A stretch of 38,282 nt of DNA from a virus. A model generated the notes under the pieces. That model worked only from the letters and a program-made list of their open reading frames with translations. It was not told the origin of the DNA and ran no database searches. Both the position numbers and the translations under genes were made by a program. Shown here in pieces: positions 1 to 8,199 of this stretch. The stretch is taken from IMG/VR virus record IMGVR_UViG_3300042293_000200, positions 1 through 38,282 of that record; one strand, 5' to 3'. The first letter of the stretch is position 1, and each line of letters opens with the position of its first letter.

Positions 1-190
1 GAACTATTCCTGTTCCTGTTGTTGCGGCGCAATACCCGACAATTACTAATCCTACATTTGTAATTCAAATTACAAGTAGTTCAGTTGGGATTATTCAATA
101 CGCGGAACTTTGGTATTCCGCTTTTTCAAGTCCTACGCAAGAACAACTTATCTTTGCTGGCACTACAGAAATTCAGCCGAATGGGAATCC
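1..190. repeat. Left copy of imperfect terminal direct repeat
   Basis: These 190 bases match the last 190 bases of the window (38093-38282) without gaps except for four substitutions, at 128, 130, 131 and 185. Both copies lie in the same frame of the same tip-protein gene, so the repeat is best read as the overlap of a circular or circularly permuted genome opened at an arbitrary point. It is mid-gene and far from the terminase, which argues against physical virion ends. Confidence 0.9.
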
Positions 191-1568
191 TTACGCGGTT
201 TCAACTGCGATGCCGGGGATTAGCATTTCAGACATTCCTGCGGGTAATTGGTATTTCTTTTCCCGCATGGTTAATAGTATTGCGACAAGTCCTTACAGTT
301 CAGCAAGTTCTGTATTTCAATGGCGACCAAGCACTTTCCAATATACAGAAAGGTATTTGGTTGTTGCCTACGCAGATAGCATTACCGGAACCGGATTTGA
401 TTTAGACCCTCGCGGACATTCCTATTACGGGCTTTTAAATCAAAACAGTGTAACGCCAAGCATTACGGCATCTGACTATACTTGGTATTTAGCAGACCCT
501 AATTTTGGAACTGTTTATTTTCTATGTTATTCCAATAGAACTGGAAGAAGGTTTAGTTTTGATACCGGATTAGCTGGCTACGCGGCTGGCACAGGTTTTT
601 TTGTTCCAACTCAAACTAATTTGTTTGACCCAACTATTTGGGCGGCTTTAGCAGACGGAATAAATTTTATTGATTTAGACCGAGCAACAGGACAGTTATT
701 AACTACCGGAACAACTTCTGTCGGAACTGGTGAAATTAATGTAACCAATAGTCCTGACGGTAAAGTTATTGCATCGCTTCAACAGTTTTTAGATTTTGGT
801 GGCGCATATTCGCAAACAAGCGCGGTCGCAACATTAACCATTGATATTTACGGTCGTGTTGTCGGATTTGAATCGCCGGATAATTTCTATTTTACTAAAC
901 AATCTTTTACCGCAACTTCAAGTCAAACGGTATTTTCTGTTACTCGCGCAAGCGGATATATTTCAGGTCAATGCTTTGTTTTACAGAATGGATGCTTACT
1001 AGATACATCAGAATACACTGACACTGGAGGCGCTACGGGAACCGTTACGCTATCTGTTGGCGCAACAACTGGTGACATTGTTACGATTGTTTCTTATAAA
1101 AGTAGCAATGCAACTACCGGGGTTTATGCTTCGTTCACAAGAAATACTGCGACCCTTACAAGCGTAAATGAATACACGGCTTCAGGATTTACATTAACAA
1201 GCGGATATGAATTGTTATTCCTGAACGGAACTGTAGTAAATGAACAAGATTACAACATTGTTGACCAGACCATTACGGATTTCCCAAATATAACATCTGG
1301 AAAATTAACTGTTATCCAATGGAGTCCTAATAACTTAACAGTGCCTAATGGAAATCCGGTAAATATTATTGCTAATACCGCAATAGGTCAGACCATTTAC
1401 TCTTTTAATTTTGACGTAAATGCGTTTAATTTATACAACAACGGTTTGATGTTATTGCAGGGAACGGATTACACTACCGCTACGAATACATATACGCTAT
1501 CTAATTCACCGACCACTATAACTAATTTACTTTTACAACAAACCTTCGCAAGAACGGGGGCAGTATGA
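3..1568 (+). CDS. Tail tip / host-specificity protein, C-terminal part (continues from right end)
   Basis: The frame is open from position 3 to the TGA at 1566-1568 and is the continuation of the gene starting at 36547. Joined across the circle the protein has about 1037 residues, close to lambda gpJ-type tip proteins. This half is rich in Thr, Ser, Asn and Gly and looks like successive beta-sandwich modules. A segment with WYFFSRMVNS resembles a fibronectin-III-like tip domain, and the C-terminal third looks like receptor-binding beta structure. The tip protein closes the distal tail end and contacts the host receptor. The stop overlaps the next start as ATGA, so the fibre gene is translationally coupled. 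An internal ATG at 210 is not a real start, because coding sequence continues upstream. Confidence 0.85.
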   Translation, partial: TIPVPVVAAQYPTITNPTFVIQITSSSVGIIQYAELWYSAFSSPTQEQLIFAGTTEIQPNGNPYAVSTAMPGISISDIPAGNWYFFSRMVNSIATSPYSSASSVFQWRPSTFQYTERYLVVAYADSITGTGFDLDPRGHSYYGLLNQNSVTPSITASDYTWYLADPNFGTVYFLCYSNRTGRRFSFDTGLAGYAAGTGFFVPTQTNLFDPTIWAALADGINFIDLDRATGQLLTTGTTSVGTGEINVTNSPDGKVIASLQQFLDFGGAYSQTSAVATLTIDIYGRVVGFESPDNFYFTKQSFTATSSQTVFSVTRASGYISGQCFVLQNGCLLDTSEYTDTGGATGTVTLSVGATTGDIVTIVSYKSSNATTGVYASFTRNTATLTSVNEYTASGFTLTSGYELLFLNGTVVNEQDYNIVDQTITDFPNITSGKLTVIQWSPNNLTVPNGNPVNIIANTAIGQTIYSFNFDVNAFNLYNNGLMLLQGTDYTTATNTYTLSNSPTTITNLLLQQTFARTGAV

Positions 1569-2389
1569 CGCAAGCCTATAATCTCTCACAATTAGCCAAC
1601 AAGGTTAATTCCTCTGGACTGTTAGATGTAGCAACAGGAATTACCGGAACCGCTGCTGTAGCAAACGGCGGAACAGGCCAAACGACTTATACAAACGGCC
1701 AAATATTAATCGGAAATACGACCGGCAATACTCTTACCAAAGCCACATTGACTGCTGGCACCGGTATTACTATTACGAATGGAACTGGTTCAGTTACCAT
1801 TGCCGGAAGTTCCGGTCAATTGCAATACAACATATACACTTCTGGCGCAACGACTTGGACTGCCCCTACGGGCGTTACCAGCATAAAAGTGATCTGCATC
1901 GGCGGCGGCGGTGGCGGTGGTGGCGAGGATGGCGGATGTACCGGTGCTGGGAATGGTGGCGCTGGCGGTATTTCTATCGGCATCTACACGGTAGTTCCCG
2001 GCACAGGCTACGTAGCTACGGTTGGCGCTGGCGGATCGGGTTCAAATTCAGTAGAAGGTAGTGCTGGCGGAACAAGTTCTTTAGGCTCGTTGTTATCTGC
2101 AACCGGAGGTGGCGGCGGCGTCAGGGCTTCATCAGGCGGCGCTGATGGTGCGGCTGGCGCTGGCACAAGCGGGGTTACTGCAAACAGTTCTGTGGGTTTT
2201 GGCCTCACTGGTGCTGGCGGTGACTTTATGGGCGCGACTAATCGCGGAAACGCGGCATCTGCTACAGCGGCCGTAACATGGACTGCGGCTTTAAACCGCG
2301 TTCCCGGCGCAACTGGTGCTGGTGGAACTACTATATCAAATGCTTCGGGCGGCACCGGAGGCGTTGTTTACATTCAATATATTGGATAA
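1565..2389 (+). CDS. Glycine-rich tail fibre / adhesin protein
   Basis: A 274-residue protein with an ATGA overlap to the tip gene. The N-terminal part carries the phage-fibre signature VANGGTGQTTYTNGQILIG, followed by TAGTGITITNGTGSVTI, found in many tail fibres. After WTAPTGVTSIKV the protein becomes extremely glycine-rich (runs of GGGGGGGG and GGAGG, roughly residues 115-265), as in the glycine-rich domains at the ends of siphophage fibres. Such tips are thought to bind surface receptors through polyglycine-type sandwiches. The local GC rise comes from the GGC/GGT codons. Placement directly after the tip protein supports a distal receptor-binding role. The receptor cannot be inferred. Confidence 0.75.
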   Translation: MTQAYNLSQLANKVNSSGLLDVATGITGTAAVANGGTGQTTYTNGQILIGNTTGNTLTKATLTAGTGITITNGTGSVTIAGSSGQLQYNIYTSGATTWTAPTGVTSIKVICIGGGGGGGGEDGGCTGAGNGGAGGISIGIYTVVPGTGYVATVGAGGSGSNSVEGSAGGTSSLGSLLSATGGGGGVRASSGGADGAAGAGTSGVTANSSVGFGLTGAGGDFMGATNRGNAASATAAVTWTAALNRVPGATGAGGTTISNASGGTGGVVYIQYIG

Positions 2390-2392
2390 CCC

Positions 2393-2623
2393 ATGAAAGC
2401 ACTCATTTCGACTGTTGAGCCCCGTGAAACTGGCTACCGTGTTGCAGAGGTAGAAGAAAATGAAAACATTTTCCCCGTTTCTCCTGAATTGTTTTGGACT
2501 GATTGCCCGGATGACCTGAAAGCTGATGAAAAGTGGTATGACCCGGCAGACCAGCAGTTCAAAGACTTCCCGGTGCCGGAACCGTTGCCGCAACCTTTAA
2601 CCGAAGGCACGCAACCGCTGTGA
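2393..2623 (+). CDS. Small tail-fibre-associated protein, unknown
   Basis: A 76-residue acidic protein starting three bases after the fibre stop, with no clear Shine-Dalgarno. It contains ETGYRVAEVEE and WTDCPDDLKADEKWYDP, a pattern seen in small phage proteins encoded beside fibre genes, where many are fibre chaperones or unassigned. It ends in a Pro-rich tail. The TGA stop is shared with the GTG start of the next gene (GTGA), implying coupling. Function is not known; a fibre assembly or chaperone role is inferred from position only. Confidence 0.65.
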   Translation: MKALISTVEPRETGYRVAEVEENENIFPVSPELFWTDCPDDLKADEKWYDPADQQFKDFPVPEPLPQPLTEGTQPL

Positions 2624-2901
2624 CTATCCGCGTTCTTCCAGCGCACAGCTTTACCTACGATGGCGCGATAGTAAATGTGTTTCACGCCAACAAAGGTGAG
2701 GGCTTGCCGAAGCACGAGCATGTTTATTCTCATGCCACGTTCTGTGCTGCTGGTTCGTGCGTCGTGCGGAAGGAAGGCAAGGAAGTTGTTGTAATGAAGC
2801 AAACCCAACCGCTAAATCTCAAAGGAAACGAGTGGCACGAGATTGAGGCGTTAGAAGATGGAACGGTATTTATTAACGTATTTTCTGAAGATAAAAGGTA
2901 A
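2620..2901 (+). CDS. Cupin-fold protein
   Basis: A 93-residue protein with a GTG start overlapping the previous stop. The sequence GEGLPKHEHVYSHATFCAAG places three histidines in a cupin motif-1-like arrangement, followed by a G-rich turn and a second conserved histidine in NEWHEIEA. This length suits a single small beta-barrel cupin that could bind a metal. Such proteins occur sporadically among phage tail-fibre genes; their role there is not established. It may bind sugar or metal in the virion or modify a small molecule during infection. No transmembrane segment or signal peptide is visible. Confidence 0.65.
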   Translation: MTIRVLPAHSFTYDGAIVNVFHANKGEGLPKHEHVYSHATFCAAGSCVVRKEGKEVVVMKQTQPLNLKGNEWHEIEALEDGTVFINVFSEDKR

Positions 2902-2918
2902 AATTAAAAACCGTAGCA

Positions 2919-2927
2919 TGATATACT
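2919..2927 (+). promoter_or_regulatory. Possible extended -10 promoter before the fibre genes
   Basis: TGATATACT gives an extended -10 (TG, one base, TATACT) in the 91-bp gap between the cupin gene and the next gene; no good -35 lies upstream. It would start RNA near 2934, about 60 bases before the start codon at 2993, which has a purine-rich GGAAAGGG ribosome site. It could raise expression of the collagen-like fibres. Confidence 0.35.
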
Positions 2928-2992
2928 TCTAAAAAACAAGACATGATTTAGGCTGCTGCGAGTGCGCGGCGCTTTAACCGGAAAGGGTAATC

Positions 2993-3472
2993 ATGGCAAT
3001 TTTTAATAAGAACACGCTTACACAGGTAAGCGGTTTCGACAATCCAATTATTGCTGGCGAATTAGTTTACGCGCAGCAAACATTCTGGAATCTGGCGTTT
3101 TCCAATGAAGGTGTGGCGGTTGATTTAACCGGCGCAACCATTGACGCACAAATTATCCGCAGACAGTTATCGGATATCAAAGATACTCGTTATGGTCTGA
3201 CATTTGACATTTCGGACTATAGCCCGCCTCCTTCTCCCGTAGCATTAACAATTACAAACAGGGATGACGAAGAAGGAACATTTACGCTTGTAATTGACGA
3301 ATCTTCGTGGGATGTAATTTCAAGTGACCCGCAGTTAGATATTAACGCTCAAGAATGTGTAGGATTTTCTGGTCGGATAAAAATTGGTTTCCCTGCGGCT
3401 GGCTCTACTCCCGCGCAAGACAATATTATCTTTCTATTATTCTTGGTTCGCTCCGATGGTGTGGTGAATTAA
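2993..3472 (+). CDS. Fibre/baseplate-associated protein, unknown
   Basis: A 159-residue protein with a good ribosome site (GGAAAGGG, 5-12 bases upstream) after the largest gap of the tail region. The sequence is beta-rich: DLTGATIDAQIIRRQ and TLVIDESSWDVI, with a Pro-rich turn (SPPPSPV). The pattern of an early Asp-Leu-Thr-Gly-Ala and later domain resembles the N-terminal immunoglobulin-like domain of baseplate upper (BppU-like) or minor structural proteins. It is followed without a gap by the collagen-like fibre and may anchor it to the tail. The family call is tentative. Confidence 0.6.
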   Translation: MAIFNKNTLTQVSGFDNPIIAGELVYAQQTFWNLAFSNEGVAVDLTGATIDAQIIRRQLSDIKDTRYGLTFDISDYSPPPSPVALTITNRDDEEGTFTLVIDESSWDVISSDPQLDINAQECVGFSGRIKIGFPAAGSTPAQDNIIFLLFLVRSDGVVN

Positions 3473-6379
3473 ATGGCTCACCTGTCCATTACTCAAGGGC
3501 AGGTAAACGATATTTCGGTTTCTGTAAACGAAACTGAAGTAGCCGTTTCACAAGCCAATAATATTAATGTAGAAGTAACTCCGACTCCGCGTACTGAAAT
3601 TTCTATTGACCGAGGTATTTACGGCCAAAGCGGTTATTCTGGATATTCTGGATATTCTGGTTATAGTGGATTTTCAGGATTTAGCGGCGCATCTGGTTAC
3701 AGTGGGTTATCAGGGCAGAACGGCACCAGCGGTCAATCGGGCGCAAGCGGTTACTCTGGTCTAAGTGGTTTTTCAGGTGCCTCCGGCTTTTCCGGCTTTT
3801 CAGGTCAATCTGGTTTTTCCGGTTTTGGTGTATCCGGCTATTCTGGGTTTTCTGGGTTTTCTGGGTTTTCTGGATTCTCAGGTTTATCCGGTTCGGTTTA
3901 CATTGGCGATACTCCACCTTTAGGCGTTGGTGCTGGCGCGATGTGGTGGGATGATATTGCGGGTAAGCTCAAGATTTATTACGTTGACCAAAACGGCGCA
4001 CAATGGGTTGACTCCATTACAGGCACCGCAGGTTTCTCAGGCTACAGCGGTATCTCTGGATTCTCTGGTTTATCTGGTTATTCTGGTGGCGACGGACTTT
4101 CCGGTTTCTCAGGCTATTCTGGTTTCAGTGGATATTCTGGAAGCGGCATTTCAGGATATTCTGGAGCAGTCGGGGTGTCTGGTTTTAGTGGCATTAGCGG
4201 ATATTCCGGTGCCGTTGGACTATCTGGCACAAGTGGCTACTCTGGTTTTTCTGGTCAAGATGGTTTAAGCGGAACTTCAGGGTTTAGCGGATTTTCAGGA
4301 ATAAATGGTTTAAGTGGTTATTCAGGTCAAAATGGATTATCAGGAACATCTGGCTTCAGTGGTATTTCTGGATGGTCTGGAATATCTGGATTTTCCGGTC
4401 ACTCAGGAATAAGTGGATTTTCAGGCGGTAGTGGAATATCGGGCTACAGTGGATATAGCGGAACTTCTGGAATATCAGGCTACAGTGGTTTTAGCGGAGC
4501 CACGGGTTCATCTTCAAGTTATTTTTCTTATCAAGCGGAAACACCTTCACAATCTGGATATCCCGGTAATGGTCGTATACTTTGGAATAATTCAACCCAA
4601 ATAAATTCTACTTCAATTAATGTTTCGCATTTAACGCAAGATAATGTTGATATAGATATTTTCTTGGCGTTATTAACGCAAGGCGAACAATTTGTTATTC
4701 AAGACGAAAACGCAAGCGTTAATAATCAAGTCTGGTTAATTTCCGGAACACCTACTCTTACAAACGGAGGAACGGCTACCGCTTATTGGACTTATCCAGT
4801 GTCTTTGGTATCTAGCTCAGGAACCGGCACAACAAATTTTGCACATAACCATGAAATAATCCTAGCTCTAGTTAATGGAGTATCCGGTTATTCTGGCTAT
4901 TCTGGATTCTCAGGTTTTAGCGGCGCTAGTGGAATATCTGGTTTTAGTGGAATTAATGGAACATCCGGCTTTTCTGGATATTCTGGCGCTGTAGGAGCAA
5001 GCGGAACTTCAGGGTTTTCAGGATATTCCGGTTCAGGTATATCTGGATTTTCTGGATTTTCTGGATTTAATGGCGCATCTGGAATAAGCGGATTTTCTGG
5101 AGCCAATGGTGCAACAGGAGAATCAGGCGCATCTGGATTCAGCGGATATTCTGGTTTCTCAGGAATCTCTGGTGCTAACGGCGCAACAGGCGCGTCTGGA
5201 ATATCAGGATATTCTGGTTTTAGCGGGGCAACTGGCTCTACGGGAACAAGTGGTTTCTCTGGAATTTCTGGTTACTCAGGCATTTCTGGATATTCTGGCG
5301 CTGTAGGAGCAAATGGTGAATCTGGATTTTCAGGATATTCCGGAATTTCAGGATTTTCTGGCGCTCAAGGTATTAGCGGCTTTTCTGGAATCAATGGTGT
5401 AAATGGAGATTCAGGTTTTTCTGGTTACTCAGGAATTTCTGGATACTCAGGTTTCAGCGGAACGAATGGTCAATCTGGAATATCTGGTTATTCGGGAATC
5501 TCTGGATATTCTGGTTTTAGTGGAATTAATGGCGCGTCTGGATTCTCAGGAATATCTGGGTTTTCCGGCTCTGGGATTTCTGGATATTCAGGATTTTCAG
5601 GACTTGGATTAAGCGGGTTTTCTGGTTTTTCAGGAATATCTGGTTATTCAGGTTTCTCAGGGATAAGTGGATTTTCAGGAATATCTGGGTTTTCTGGTGT
5701 TGCGTTTACTGGCGGAACTCTTACTTCGCCATTAGTAACAAGTGTTGGAACTGCCACCAATGGAACTGAGCCTATTAGGTTTCAAACTGGCGTAGTTACA
5801 ACAATTCCTGCCGCGGGAACTAAAGAATACAATGGCATTGTTATGCTTTCTACGCCACAAGCAGGTAATCGTGGCGTCTCCCCATCAATTCATTACATTA
5901 CTCAAACTAGCAACTATACAACTCCTACTGGAAGCAACAACACATTAAAACAATTATTCAATGCCACAACAAGCGGAGCTTTGACTGTCGGTAATAATTT
6001 GACATTCTTTTTTGAATGTTTATTTAGATTGGCATCAATGAGTAGCACCAATGGTAATTTACAATTTGGATTTTTGGGAACCGCAACCTTTACTGATATT
6101 AACTATATTTCGATTGCAAATAAAACTGCACTTACCGTTCAAACCGCAAGCAGTCATACTTTTGGAACGGTAAAAACAGCAGTTGTTATTAGTGCCTCAA
6201 ATACTCAGACAACTGGATATGCTTTTATAAAAGGCAAAATAGTAGTTTCTACTGGCGGCACAATTATTCCTGCGTTTGCTTTATCTATTGCTGCTGCGGC
6301 AGTTGTGCAAAACGGGTCTTATTTCCAAATTTATGAAGCAGGAAACGATAGTGAACTTAAAATAGGGCAATGGACATAA
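3473..6379 (+). CDS. Collagen-like tail fibre protein
   Basis: A 968-residue protein starting directly after the previous stop. Residues 1-50 form a short head domain. Gly-X-Ser triplets (GYS, GFS, GIS, GAS) then fill about residues 51-141, 184-345 and 470-742. These blocks are interrupted by a small domain (about 142-183, containing GAGAMWWDD) and a beta-rich domain (about 346-470). Residues 743-968 form a globular C-terminal domain. Glycine at every third position predicts a trimeric collagen-like shaft. Unusually, proline is almost absent and the third position is mostly serine with aromatic X residues. Such fibres project from siphophage tails and mediate adsorption. The next gene carries the same repeats and the two products may assemble together. 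Confidence 0.85.
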   Translation: MAHLSITQGQVNDISVSVNETEVAVSQANNINVEVTPTPRTEISIDRGIYGQSGYSGYSGYSGYSGFSGFSGASGYSGLSGQNGTSGQSGASGYSGLSGFSGASGFSGFSGQSGFSGFGVSGYSGFSGFSGFSGFSGLSGSVYIGDTPPLGVGAGAMWWDDIAGKLKIYYVDQNGAQWVDSITGTAGFSGYSGISGFSGLSGYSGGDGLSGFSGYSGFSGYSGSGISGYSGAVGVSGFSGISGYSGAVGLSGTSGYSGFSGQDGLSGTSGFSGFSGINGLSGYSGQNGLSGTSGFSGISGWSGISGFSGHSGISGFSGGSGISGYSGYSGTSGISGYSGFSGATGSSSSYFSYQAETPSQSGYPGNGRILWNNSTQINSTSINVSHLTQDNVDIDIFLALLTQGEQFVIQDENASVNNQVWLISGTPTLTNGGTATAYWTYPVSLVSSSGTGTTNFAHNHEIILALVNGVSGYSGYSGFSGFSGASGISGFSGINGTSGFSGYSGAVGASGTSGFSGYSGSGISGFSGFSGFNGASGISGFSGANGATGESGASGFSGYSGFSGISGANGATGASGISGYSGFSGATGSTGTSGFSGISGYSGISGYSGAVGANGESGFSGYSGISGFSGAQGISGFSGINGVNGDSGFSGYSGISGYSGFSGTNGQSGISGYSGISGYSGFSGINGASGFSGISGFSGSGISGYSGFSGLGLSGFSGFSGISGYSGFSGISGFSGISGFSGVAFTGGTLTSPLVTSVGTATNGTEPIRFQTGVVTTIPAAGTKEYNGIVMLSTPQAGNRGVSPSIHYITQTSNYTTPTGSNNTLKQLFNATTSGALTVGNNLTFFFECLFRLASMSSTNGNLQFGFLGTATFTDINYISIANKTALTVQTASSHTFGTVKTAVVISASNTQTTGYAFIKGKIVVSTGGTIIPAFALSIAAAAVVQNGSYFQIYEAGNDSELKIGQWT
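3623..5697 (+). repeat. Collagen-coding nine-base repeat tracts
   Basis: Degenerate 9-bp units of the type GGATTTTCT/GGATATTCT occupy three tracts (about 3623-3893, 4030-4505 and 4880-5697) inside the fibre gene, plus a fourth (about 6496-6655) in the next gene. Synonymous codons vary (TCT, TCA, TCC, AGT, AGC), so the repeats are conserved more at protein than at DNA level. Identical short stretches remain and could drive recombination, length change or misassembly. Confidence 0.85.
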
Positions 6380-6381
6380 TT

Positions 6382-7701
6382 ATGGCCTCATTAGACTTTC
6401 CTTCATCGCCAACAATCGGTCAGCAATATTCCGCAAACGGTTCAACTTGGACTTGGGATGGCGTGTCTTGGCTGGCAGTAAACGGCCCTGCGTCTGGTTT
6501 TTCTGGGTTTTCTGGGTTTAGTGGATACAGCGGGTTCAGTGGATTCTCTGGTGTTGGTTCATCTGGTGTATCAGGTATTTCTGGATATAGCGGATTTTCA
6601 GGAATAGGTTTTAGTGGCTTTTCTGGGTATTCAGGAATCTCTGGTTACTCTGGTTTAGGTGTAGCTTTGCCTGTTTCTGTAGCGAACGGCGGCACTGGAG
6701 TAACGACTTCGACCGGCACTACAAACGTGGTTCTGTCGAATAGCCCTACTTTGGTTTCGCCTACGCTTGGAACCGCCACCTTCGCAGCAGGAACCGTCGC
6801 ACTACCTTCTATTACGACTTCAGATGATACGAATACCGGGGTTTACTTCCCGGCTGCGGATACCATTGCGTTCACTGAGGGTGGTGCAGAGGCGATGAGG
6901 ATTAATTCCTCTGGTATCGTTCTTATCGGAACTACGGCAGCATCAGGAACTAAACTTCTTCAAGTTAATTCTGATATTAGGATAGGAGTTATTACTGCTG
7001 GATTTGGTAATGTTGGAGGTAATTCAAATACAGCATTTGGTCAAGAAGCACTTAACGCAAACACGAACAACTCTAATTCAGCATTTGGTAAATATGCTTT
7101 ACGAGTTTCATCTACCGGAAACTCAAATACTGCTGTAGGCAATAATTCACTTTCATCAAACACAACCGGCTCTGGCAATACTGCTGTAGGCAATAATTCA
7201 CTTATAACAAATAGTGTTGGTAATTCTAATTCAGCATTTGGAGCCATCGCCCTTTATAATACGACGGGCAGTAGTAATGTCGGCCTTGGTTATTCTGCTG
7301 GCTATGCAATAACCACGGGCACTGGCAACGTAATTATTGGCGGCTACACCGGAACCGCAGCGCCAATCAGCACAACAGGAAGTAACAGCATCGTTTTCTC
7401 CGATGGCGCAGCTAACGTCCGGCAATACTATGACGGCACTAACAGTGCGTGGGTCTTTAATACGGGCGCGTCGGAACGGATGCGTATCGACTCAACGGGG
7501 AATGTGGGGATTGGAGCAACCGCCAACGCCTCCGCAATCCTAGACGCGCAAAGCACGACCAAGGGCGTGCGGATGCCTAACATGACCACGACACAGAAGA
7601 ACGCTATTGCAACCCCGGCCGCTGGTTTAATGGTTTATGACACGACCCTTGCAAAGCTCTGTGTTTACACAACCGCTTGGGAAACCATAACTTCACTCTA
7701 A
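6382..7701 (+). CDS. Tail fibre with collagen-like and YadA-head-like repeats
   Basis: A 439-residue protein. I place the start at 6382 (MASLDFPSSP), where homologues of this head domain typically begin and a GGA lies 7 bases upstream; an in-frame ATG at 6370 overlaps the previous stop. Residues 1-37 carry TWTWDGVSWLAV, and residues 39-91 are Gly-X-Ser collagen-like. A fibre module with SVANGGTGVTT follows. Residues about 211-320 repeat NSNTAFG/NTAVG/NSAFG motifs like the left-handed beta-roll of YadA-type trimeric adhesin heads. The C-terminus (RMRIDSTGNVGIG, then MTTTQKNAI and GLMVYDTTL) is a common phage-fibre ending. Likely a trimeric receptor-binding fibre working with the preceding fibre. 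Confidence 0.8.
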   Translation: MASLDFPSSPTIGQQYSANGSTWTWDGVSWLAVNGPASGFSGFSGFSGYSGFSGFSGVGSSGVSGISGYSGFSGIGFSGFSGYSGISGYSGLGVALPVSVANGGTGVTTSTGTTNVVLSNSPTLVSPTLGTATFAAGTVALPSITTSDDTNTGVYFPAADTIAFTEGGAEAMRINSSGIVLIGTTAASGTKLLQVNSDIRIGVITAGFGNVGGNSNTAFGQEALNANTNNSNSAFGKYALRVSSTGNSNTAVGNNSLSSNTTGSGNTAVGNNSLITNSVGNSNSAFGAIALYNTTGSSNVGLGYSAGYAITTGTGNVIIGGYTGTAAPISTTGSNSIVFSDGAANVRQYYDGTNSAWVFNTGASERMRIDSTGNVGIGATANASAILDAQSTTKGVRMPNMTTTQKNAIATPAAGLMVYDTTLAKLCVYTTAWETITSL

Positions 7702-7710
7702 AGGAAAATC

Positions 7711-8034
7711 ATGACCGCTTGGCTAATCGAACAGATGTCTTGCGCCGTTCAGCAGGACGGTGAAGCGGACGTTGTAATTACCGCAGCATGGCGCTGCAAT
7801 GGCGAGCAGGTCGATGGTGACAAGACCTACACCGGCACCATCTACGGCTCCAGCACTTTTACTTATACAGGCGGTGAGTTCACGCCCTACGACCAACTGA
7901 CTGAAGACCAAGTTTTGGGCTGGTGTTGGACAGGCGGCGTGGACAAGGATGCGACTGAGGCTGCGGTTCAGGCGCAAATTGACGCTCTGATGAACCCTCC
8001 AGTTGTCATCCTGCCGTTGCCTTGGAGCGTCTAA
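7711..8034 (+). CDS. Small conserved phage protein, unknown
   Basis: A 107-residue protein with ribosome site AAAGGAAAA. It contains WRCNGEQVDGDKTYTGT and a C-terminal EAAVQAQIDALMNPP helix, a layout common to small proteins encoded just after fibre genes in siphophages. No catalytic motif, signal peptide or membrane segment is visible. It shares the stop/start TAATG with the next small gene. GC content is higher than in the following glycan genes. A structural or fibre-associated role is possible but unproven. Confidence 0.65.
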   Translation: MTAWLIEQMSCAVQQDGEADVVITAAWRCNGEQVDGDKTYTGTIYGSSTFTYTGGEFTPYDQLTEDQVLGWCWTGGVDKDATEAAVQAQIDALMNPPVVILPLPWSV

Positions 8035-8189
8035 TGGACAACAAAGAAATTGAACTGAAGCTGACTGTTGCTGAAGTAAACGGCGTTCTGAGCGCACTTG
8101 GTCAGATGCCGTTTGTGCAAGTCTCTACTCTGATTCAGAAGATTCAACAGCAAGCTGCTCCGCAAGTCGCATCGCCGGCCGAAGTCTGA
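8034..8189 (+). CDS. 51-residue conserved phage protein
   Basis: A short gene overlapping the previous stop by one base (TAATG). The product, which starts MDNKEIELKLTVAEVNGVLS and goes on with a VSTLIQKIQQQA helix, resembles a frequently seen small phage protein of unknown function encoded between fibre and lysis genes. It is helical with two amphipathic segments and an Ala/Pro-rich tail. The overlap and recognisable sequence make it likely real despite its length. Confidence 0.65.
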   Translation: MDNKEIELKLTVAEVNGVLSALGQMPFVQVSTLIQKIQQQAAPQVASPAEV

Positions 8190-8199
8190 ATACAAAAAA

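Noticed and set aside
1-190. Terminal repeat as true packaged terminal redundancy
   Set aside because: It falls inside the tip gene, far from the terminase, with mismatches; a circular assembly overlap explains it better.
2008-2355. A 115-residue minus-strand frame opposite the glycine-rich fibre
   Set aside because: Pro/Ala-rich composition is the mirror of GGC/GGT glycine codons; it has no ribosome site and lies wholly inside a clear plus-strand gene.
3681-5612. Open frames on both strands within the collagen tracts (Lys/Asn- or Pro-rich)
   Set aside because: They are low-complexity products of the nine-base repeat and carry no independent start signal.
3623-5697. Possible CRISPR or tandem regulatory repeat array
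   Set aside because: The repeat unit is nine bases, in frame, with degenerate third positions and no unique spacers, so it is protein-coding collagen-like sequence.
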